This document shows, one piece after another, positions 57,620 through 64,000 of a stretch of DNA of 64,000 bases. The notes beneath the pieces are model-generated. The model was given only the letters and a program-made list of their open reading frames with translations. It was not told where the DNA came from and searched no databases. How positions within the stretch are numbered: position 1 is the stretch's first letter; every line of letters begins with the position of its first letter. The position numbers were made by a program, and so were the translations under genes. Source of the DNA: Pelagibacteraceae bacterium AG-319-F18 (GTDB lineage: Bacteria > Pseudomonadota > Alphaproteobacteria > Pelagibacterales > Pelagibacteraceae); assembly GCA_003283905.1 (NCBI GenBank), contig QBXA01000001.1, positions 1 through 64,000 of the forward strand, given 5' to 3'.

Positions 57620-58362
57620 TATCTTATTGAGGATATTTTTTTTATAGATAGATTGGCTGTTCTCTCAATTCTTTTTATTGTTTTTATTATAGGCATGATT
57701 AATACTTTTTTTTCTGGACCATAAGCATGAATTAATTTTTTAGAATTAATACATACAGCAACATGACCTTTCCAAAAAATTACATCACCTTTTTTATATA
57801 CTTTTCTTTTTAATTGTTTTCTTGAATATTTGATTTGGTCTTTAGTATCTCTTGGATAAAATGTGTTATTATAATAATAAACTAGCTGCAATAAAGCCGA
57901 ACAATCTATTCCATTGTAATTTTTGCCACCCCACGCATATTTAGTTTTTAAAAATAATCTTAATATTTTAAGAAAATTTTTTTCTTTATGATTAATTTTT
58001 TTAATATCTTTTTTTTTTAACCATTTGTTTTTATCAAATTGTATATAATTTTTATTTTCATGAATTATTGAAAATTTTGATGCAAAGGGCAAAAAAGTTT
58101 TAGTTTTATTATTAGGTTTACTAAAAATAGTAGCTTTTAAATTATAAACTTTGTGTGTTGGCTTATAGTTTTTTACATAATTTTCATTTTTAATATAGCC
58201 AACATAATTATCAAATAAAGATTTTATTTTTATCCAATCTTTATTTTTAGATAAAATTTTAAATTTTTCTCCATATAGAATTTGCGAAGTAACTTCCGAA
58301 AATCTAGAAGTTCTTTTATAAATATTTGAATATTGTTTTTTATTAAAAAAATTATTTTTCAC
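57616..58362 (-). CDS. SH3 / NlpC-P60 family cell-wall hydrolase
   Basis: KYAWGGKNYNGIDCSALLQLVYY catalytic Cys motif; GDVIFWKGHVAVCI; SH3-like N-terminus. Confidence 0.85.
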   Translation of the reverse strand: MKNNFFNKKQYSNIYKRTSRFSEVTSQILYGEKFKILSKNKDWIKIKSLFDNYVGYIKNENYVKNYKPTHKVYNLKATIFSKPNNKTKTFLPFASKFSIIHENKNYIQFDKNKWLKKKDIKKINHKEKNFLKILRLFLKTKYAWGGKNYNGIDCSALLQLVYYYNNTFYPRDTKDQIKYSRKQLKRKVYKKGDVIFWKGHVAVCINSKKLIHAYGPEKKVLIMPIIKTIKRIERTANLSIKKISSIRY

Positions 58363-59728
58363 TAAGTTTTAATTTATCTTTAATAAACCATAAGCAAATC
58401 AAAGAAGGGATAACCATGATAGCAGTTAGAATAAAGAATGTACCCCAATCACCATTTAACCAATCAACTAAGGCTCCAGATGATGATGCTAGAGTAGTTC
58501 TTCCTGCCGTTCCTATTGAAGCTAATAGAGCGTATTGGGTAGCCGTGTAGGTTCTGTCTACAAGCAATGAAATAAAAGCAACAAAAGCAACTGTTGCAAA
58601 AGCTGCAGCTATATCATCAAAAATAACAGCAACTGCAAATAACCACTCTGATTTTCCACTCCATGCTAATGCAGTAAATAGTAAATTAGTTGCAGCCATT
58701 AAAATACCTGCAAGAAACATTGCTTTTAAAACTCCTGATCTAATTACAAATAGACCACCTAACAATGTAAAGATAACTGTTGTAATCCAGCCCAAAGTTT
58801 TTGAATAAATAGCAATATCGCTTTTAGAAAATCCTATTTCCTTATAAAAGACTATGGACATACGACCCAAAAATGCTTCACCTATCTTAAATAAAAACAC
58901 GAAACTTAAAATACCTATTGCAATTGAAAACCCATTTTTTTTAAAAAAACTTATTACGGGACCTCCAAGAGTTCCACTTATCCAAGTAATTATATTTGTA
59001 ATAAAATTTTGTGATCCAAGTTTATTCTGAATTAGTTGGTCAGTTTTTTTTTGATTAACCTTCCTGATATCTGAATGAGCTTCATGAACAAACATAAGCC
59101 CAATATTCATTAAAATTACTACAATTCCCAAAATTAAAAATGTTGATTGCCAATAATTAGCTATGCCAATATTTTGAAAGTATTCAGCAGTAAATAAAGC
59201 TATTACACCACCTAATTTATATCCACTCCACCAACCTACAACAGCCATTGCAGCACCAGCAGCCATTGATTTGCCCTCATTTTCACTGATCTGTTCAATT
59301 CTTAATGCATCCACAGTTATGTCTTGTGTCGCTGATGCAATTGCAATGATTAACCCAACTGTAATTAATAGCGCAAGATTTTCTGTTGGGTTTATTAAAC
59401 TCCAAACGACCAAGCAGATTAAAATTGCAGTTTGCATTAAAACTATCCAGCCACGTCTATGACCAAGTTTTTTTGTAAGATAAGGAATTTGAAGTCTATC
59501 TATTAGAGGCGCCCATAAATAATTAAATGCGTATACCCCAAATATTAATCCTGCCCATCCTATTGTAGATCTACTTAGACCTTCTTCTTTGAGCCATAAA
59601 CTCAAACTACTGCCTATTAAAACCCACGGAAAACCAGAGATGGCCCCAAGCAGTAGTATTCTTATCATTCTTCTATCAAAATAAACCGAAAAGGTTTCTG
59701 ATAGAGATTGTTTTTTTATTTCAATCAT
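58352..59728 (-). CDS. ampG: MFS permease, AmpG-like (muropeptide transporter family)
   Basis: LLLGAISGFPWVLIGSSLSLWLKEEGLSRSTIGW; ASATQDITVDALRIE. Confidence 0.85.
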   Translation of the reverse strand: MIEIKKQSLSETFSVYFDRRMIRILLLGAISGFPWVLIGSSLSLWLKEEGLSRSTIGWAGLIFGVYAFNYLWAPLIDRLQIPYLTKKLGHRRGWIVLMQTAILICLVVWSLINPTENLALLITVGLIIAIASATQDITVDALRIEQISENEGKSMAAGAAMAVVGWWSGYKLGGVIALFTAEYFQNIGIANYWQSTFLILGIVVILMNIGLMFVHEAHSDIRKVNQKKTDQLIQNKLGSQNFITNIITWISGTLGGPVISFFKKNGFSIAIGILSFVFLFKIGEAFLGRMSIVFYKEIGFSKSDIAIYSKTLGWITTVIFTLLGGLFVIRSGVLKAMFLAGILMAATNLLFTALAWSGKSEWLFAVAVIFDDIAAAFATVAFVAFISLLVDRTYTATQYALLASIGTAGRTTLASSSGALVDWLNGDWGTFFILTAIMVIPSLICLWFIKDKLKLSEK

Positions 59729-59729
59729 T

Positions 59730-61169
59730 TTAACTTCTCCAAAAAGATGGCAAAAATAATACTAATATTGCAAATAGCTCAAGTCTACCTAAAATCATAC
59801 CAATTGTTAAAATCCATTTAGAAATATCAGGTAAAGATGAAAAATCTCCATTAGGGCCAATAATAGGACCTAATCCTGGTCCAACATTAGAAATTGATGT
59901 AGCTGCTCCCGAAATTGCAGTAATAAAATCAAGACCAGTTAAAGATAGTAGTGCAGTAAGCACAAAGAAAATTACAAAATAAAAATAAATAAAAGAAATT
60001 ATTGATGCAATAAATTTATCATCCACTGAACTTTGATCATATTTAATTACAAATACACCTTTTGGATAAATAATCTTTTTGAGTTGTGTTACTATAAATG
60101 AATATAGAATTTGAATTCTAAAAATTTTAATACCACAAGTAGTAGATCCAGCACATCCACCTATAAACATAAGTGCTAAAAATAGAGTGATTGGAAAACT
60201 ACCCCAACCATCATATTCAGAATTAACATAACCAGTTCCTGTTAATATTGAAATACTATTAAAAAAAACTGACCTTAAATTAAAATTTTCATAATTATTC
60301 AAGAGTAAGTATGCGGATAATAATAAAATTGCTGTAATAATAACTTTAAAAAAAGTTTTAATTTGTATATCTGTTAAAAAAATTTTTTTGTTTCCATTTA
60401 TAAATTTAATGTACGCAATAAATGGTACACTTCCTAAAATAATGAAAATCATTGAAGCTATTTCTATTGGAATACTATTAAAATACCCAATAGACTCATT
60501 GTAGTTTGAAAAACCTCCTGTAGCTATTGTTGTCATAGAATGGGTTAAACTATCAAACTTACTCATTCCAAATAACCAATAAGTCATTCCACACATTATA
60601 GTTAAGCCTGAGTATATATAAATTAATCTTAAAGCTATCTCTTTAGATTTTGGGAGTATTTTTTCTGAAGAGTCATTACTAGAAATTTTAAATAATTGCA
60701 TACCACCAACGTTCATTATTGGCATTAAAGTTATTGCCATTACAATAATACCAATACCACCTAGCCATTGTAATATAGCTCTCCACAATAAAATTCCTTT
60801 TGGCGTAAACTCTAGATTTGAAATAATAGTTGAACCAGTGGTTGTGATTCCAGACATGCTCTCAAAAAATGCATCCGTGACTGAAAGTTCTATTGTTGAA
60901 AATATGAAGGGCAGAGATCCAAAAATTGCTATACTTAGCCAAGAAAGTGCTGTGAGAAGAAATGCTTGCTGTAAATTTAATTTTTTATCATGATCTAAGT
61001 TCGACAAAAAAAATAAAGTTCCAAAAATTATTGTAATAATTGATGCTCCAAAAAACGAAGAGTCTATTTCCGAGTAAGCAAATTGAGCAATAATAGGTAT
61101 GAACATGGATACCCCAAGAATTATTTGTAAAATTCCCAGTGTAAAAAAAACAGTTTTGTAATTAGACAT
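59730..61169 (-). CDS. trkH: Trk-type potassium uptake membrane protein
   Basis: FFESMSGITTTGSTII selectivity-type motif; LQWLGGIGIIVMAI; GGCAGSTTCGIKIFR. Confidence 0.92.
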   Translation of the reverse strand: MSNYKTVFFTLGILQIILGVSMFIPIIAQFAYSEIDSSFFGASIITIIFGTLFFLSNLDHDKKLNLQQAFLLTALSWLSIAIFGSLPFIFSTIELSVTDAFFESMSGITTTGSTIISNLEFTPKGILLWRAILQWLGGIGIIVMAITLMPIMNVGGMQLFKISSNDSSEKILPKSKEIALRLIYIYSGLTIMCGMTYWLFGMSKFDSLTHSMTTIATGGFSNYNESIGYFNSIPIEIASMIFIILGSVPFIAYIKFINGNKKIFLTDIQIKTFFKVIITAILLLSAYLLLNNYENFNLRSVFFNSISILTGTGYVNSEYDGWGSFPITLFLALMFIGGCAGSTTCGIKIFRIQILYSFIVTQLKKIIYPKGVFVIKYDQSSVDDKFIASIISFIYFYFVIFFVLTALLSLTGLDFITAISGAATSISNVGPGLGPIIGPNGDFSSLPDISKWILTIGMILGRLELFAILVLFLPSFWRS

Positions 61170-61258
61170 TTTGAAAGAACATTATTTTATGGTAAATAAA
61201 TTTCAACTCTATAAGAATTAGTAAAATCACTGATTTAAGATTTTTAGAAGCATAATTC

Positions 61259-62821
61259 ATGATTAAAAAAGAAAATTTAGACAAAACTAGCGCTTGGCCT
61301 TTTGTGGAAGCAAAAAAATTACTTAGAGAAAGAAAATCTTTCATAGAAAAAAAAGGTAAAATTACACTTCAAACAGGTTATGGTCCTAGCGGTCTTCCAC
61401 ATATAGGAACATTTGGTGAAGTTGCAAGAACTTCAATGATGGTTAATGCTTTAAGGCAGTTATCAGATTTTCCAACTGAAATAATAACATTTTCTGATGA
61501 TATGGATGGTTTACGAAAGGTGCCAGATAATGTCCCTAATCAAGAATTATTAAAAAATAATCTTCACAAACCATTAACTCAAGTTCCCGATCCATTTGAA
61601 AAATTTGGTAGCTTTGGTGAACATAACAATGAAATGTTAAAAAAATTCCTAGATAGTTTTAAATTTAATTATAATTTTCAGAGTTCTACGTCACTTTATA
61701 AAAGTGGATTTTTTAATCCAGCACTTAAAATTATCTTAGAAAATTATGAGAGGATCATGAATATTATTATTCCCACATTAGGTAAAGAGCGCCAACAAAC
61801 CTACAGTCCTTTTTTGCCTATTTGTCCTGAGACAGCACATGTTTTAGAAATTCCTGTTATTGAAATTGATAAAGAAAAATCAAAAATTATTTTTAATAAT
61901 AAGGGAAAAAAATTAGAGACAAGTATCTTGGATGGAAATTGTAAATTACAATGGAAAGTTGATTGGGCTATGAGATGGTATGCTTTAGATATTGACTTTG
62001 AGATGTATGGAAAAGATTTGATAGAAAGCGCAATTTTATCTACAAAAATAATAAATTTATTAGGAAAGAAAAACCCATCTGGCTTTGCCTATGAGTTGTT
62101 TTTGGATGAAAAAGGTGAAAAAATTTCTAAATCAAAAGGAAATGGAATTACAATTGATCAATGGTTAAAATATGCATCACCAGAAAGTTTATCTTTGTAT
62201 ATGTATCAAAATCCAAAAAGGGCAAAAAAACTATATAAAGAAATAGTTCCTAAAGCCGTAGATGAGTACTTAGATTGTATTGAAAAATCAAAAAATCAAA
62301 ATGAGCTACAGTTATTAATGAATCCTGTTTGGCATGTTCATAATGGAAATATTCCAAAAGAAGAAATGATTATGACATTTTCAATGTTACTTAATTTAGT
62401 TGAAACTAGTAATGCTGATAACAAGGATTTATTATGGAAGTTTGTTAAAAAATATAAGTCAGATATTTTTGAAAAAAATTTTCCAATTTTTGATGACCTA
62501 GTAGGTTATGCAATTAAATATTTTAATGATGTAATTAAAGCTCAAAAAAAATATAAAACGCCAAATGAGTCAGAAAAACTAGCACTTGAGGCATTAGTGA
62601 AAACTCTTGAAAAATGTACAGATGAAATGTCCCCAGAAGATATTCAAACTTTGATTTATTCCACTGGAAAGGAAAATGGTTATGCAGATAACCTTAGAGA
62701 TTGGTTCAAATTAATATATGAGGTAGTTTTTGGTGATGAAAATGGACCTCGAATGGGATTTTTTATAAGTTTTTTTGGTGTAAAAGAAACTACCGAGTTG
62801 TTAACAAATAAATTAAAATAA
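61259..62821 (+). CDS. lysK: Lysyl-tRNA synthetase, class I
   Basis: GYGPSGLPHIGTFGEVAR HIGH-like motif; EKISKSKGNG KMSKS-like motif; WKVDWAMRW. Confidence 0.94.
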   Translation: MIKKENLDKTSAWPFVEAKKLLRERKSFIEKKGKITLQTGYGPSGLPHIGTFGEVARTSMMVNALRQLSDFPTEIITFSDDMDGLRKVPDNVPNQELLKNNLHKPLTQVPDPFEKFGSFGEHNNEMLKKFLDSFKFNYNFQSSTSLYKSGFFNPALKIILENYERIMNIIIPTLGKERQQTYSPFLPICPETAHVLEIPVIEIDKEKSKIIFNNKGKKLETSILDGNCKLQWKVDWAMRWYALDIDFEMYGKDLIESAILSTKIINLLGKKNPSGFAYELFLDEKGEKISKSKGNGITIDQWLKYASPESLSLYMYQNPKRAKKLYKEIVPKAVDEYLDCIEKSKNQNELQLLMNPVWHVHNGNIPKEEMIMTFSMLLNLVETSNADNKDLLWKFVKKYKSDIFEKNFPIFDDLVGYAIKYFNDVIKAQKKYKTPNESEKLALEALVKTLEKCTDEMSPEDIQTLIYSTGKENGYADNLRDWFKLIYEVVFGDENGPRMGFFISFFGVKETTELLTNKLK

Positions 62822-63873
62822 TGTTTTCTAAATTAAGACCGCTAATATTTAAAGTAGATCCTGAAAAAGCACATACTCTAGCAATAAAATCATTAAAATT
62901 TAATTTAATTCCTAATGTATTTGATGACAGTAAAAATGATCCTATTTTTCAAACAAAAATTTTTGATAAAGAATTAGATAATCCAATCGGAATGGCAGCT
63001 GGTTTTGATAAAAATGCAGAAGTATACAACTCATTATTTAAATTAGGATTTGGATTTGTAGAGGTTGGAACGATTACACCTTTGAAACAATATGGAAATC
63101 CTAAACCTAGAGTGTTTAGATTAATAGAAGATGAGGCATTAATTAATAGACTAGGCTTTAATAATCATGGTGCTGAAATTGTTAAAGACCGCATTAAGCG
63201 TAATACCAAGATAGGCTTACTTGGTATTAATATAGGACCTAATAAAGACTCTAAGGATAGATTGAATGATTATTTAATTGGATTAAAAACTTTCTATGAT
63301 GATGCAGATTATATAACAATCAATATTTCATCACCAAACACAGAAAATTTAAGAACATTTCACGAAGGTAATAAATTGCAAGATTTGCTTAAGTCTATTA
63401 TGACAGAAAAAAAAAATTTAAAATCAAATATTCCTATCGCCGTAAAAATTTCACCAGATATAGATGAAAACCAAGTTAACCTAATTTCTGAAATTCTTTT
63501 GGAATATGAAATAAAAGCAATCATCATTTCAAACACTTCAGATGCAACAAGAGATAAACTGAGCAATATCCAAAGACATCAAAAAGGGGGCTTGTCTGGA
63601 AAGCCAATTGAAGAAAAATCTAATATTGTAATAAATAGATTTTATAAATTGTTAAAAGGAAAAATAAAAATTATAGGTGTTGGTGGAGTCGATTCTGGTA
63701 AGGCAGCTTATGACAAGTTTACAGTTGGTGCAGATTATGTACAGCTATATACAGGTATGGTTTTTAAAGGTCCAAATATTGCAGGAATTATAAAAAAAGA
63801 CCTAAAAGAATTATTAATTAGAGATGGAGTTAAAAATTATAGTGAAATTGTAGGAAATAAAACTCTATCTTAA
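62821..63873 (+). CDS. pyrD: Dihydroorotate dehydrogenase (quinone)
   Basis: NPIGMAAGFDKNAEV; EVGTITPLKQYGNPKPRVFRL; NISSPNTENLR; IIGVGGVDSGKAAYDK. Confidence 0.95.
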   Translation: MFSKLRPLIFKVDPEKAHTLAIKSLKFNLIPNVFDDSKNDPIFQTKIFDKELDNPIGMAAGFDKNAEVYNSLFKLGFGFVEVGTITPLKQYGNPKPRVFRLIEDEALINRLGFNNHGAEIVKDRIKRNTKIGLLGINIGPNKDSKDRLNDYLIGLKTFYDDADYITINISSPNTENLRTFHEGNKLQDLLKSIMTEKKNLKSNIPIAVKISPDIDENQVNLISEILLEYEIKAIIISNTSDATRDKLSNIQRHQKGGLSGKPIEEKSNIVINRFYKLLKGKIKIIGVGGVDSGKAAYDKFTVGADYVQLYTGMVFKGPNIAGIIKKDLKELLIRDGVKNYSEIVGNKTLS

Positions 63874-63884
63874 ATCTATTAAAC

Positions 63885-63913
63885 TTGACGCTTTCCATAT
63901 CTCCCCTTATATA
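63885..63913 (+). promoter_or_regulatory. Sigma70-like promoter upstream of rpmB
   Basis: TTGACG - 17 nt - TATATA, 12 nt before the rpmB ATG. Confidence 0.7.
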
Positions 63914-63925
63914 GGCACTATTATT

Positions 63926-64000
63926 ATGTCTAAAAAATGTGAATTAACCGGAAAAATCCCAATGAAAGGTCATAACGTTAGTCATGCTAACAACAAGACT
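63926..64000 (+). CDS. rpmB: 50S ribosomal protein L28, 3'-truncated by window edge
   Basis: ATG 63926: MSKKCELTGKIPMKGHNVSHANNKT. Confidence 0.92.
   Translation, partial: MSKKCELTGKIPMKGHNVSHANNKT

Noticed and set aside
61259-62821. Class I lysyl-tRNA synthetase as an archaeal-like oddity
   Set aside because: Class I LysRS is common in alphaproteobacteria; not unusual here.

Overview
The window looks like a streamlined, AT-rich SAR11/Pelagibacter-type alphaproteobacterial chromosome. It carries about 55 tightly packed, mostly housekeeping genes. I see no tRNA, rRNA, CRISPR array, transposon or prophage. In order: a 2-hydroxyacid/semialdehyde dehydrogenase group with a Tat-signal TRAP transporter; MFS and alpha/beta-hydrolase genes; ftsY-dapF divergent from ffh-rpsP-trmD-rplS; leuCDB; a DMSP demethylation cluster (dmdC-like, dmdB-like, hydrolase, dmdA); asd; a TCA block (sdhCDAB, mmsA, mdh, sucCD, sucAB, lpd); priA; atpHAGDC; rppH-ctpA-rsfS-nadD-proA-proB-obgE-rpmA-rplU; gloB-metW-metX; hisC-tyrA; an NlpC/P60 protein, an AmpG-like permease and trkH; lysK, pyrD and the start of rpmB. 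Most notable observations: (1) a SAM-II riboswitch upstream of metX; (2) a structured RNA-like region in the dapF/ffh divergent intergenic space; (3) leuB split by a -1 frameshift exactly at an A7 run; (4) lpd broken by an out-of-frame deletion just after its redox-active CxxxxC motif; (5) a perfect 48-bp tandem duplication in the rpsP tail, with a closely related tail in rplS; (6) a TRAP large permease with a ~300-aa coiled-coil C-terminal extension; (7) a decayed ABC-ATPase C-terminal remnant. I found no clearly new multi-gene system. The two broken core genes could be biology or assembly error and need read-level checks.
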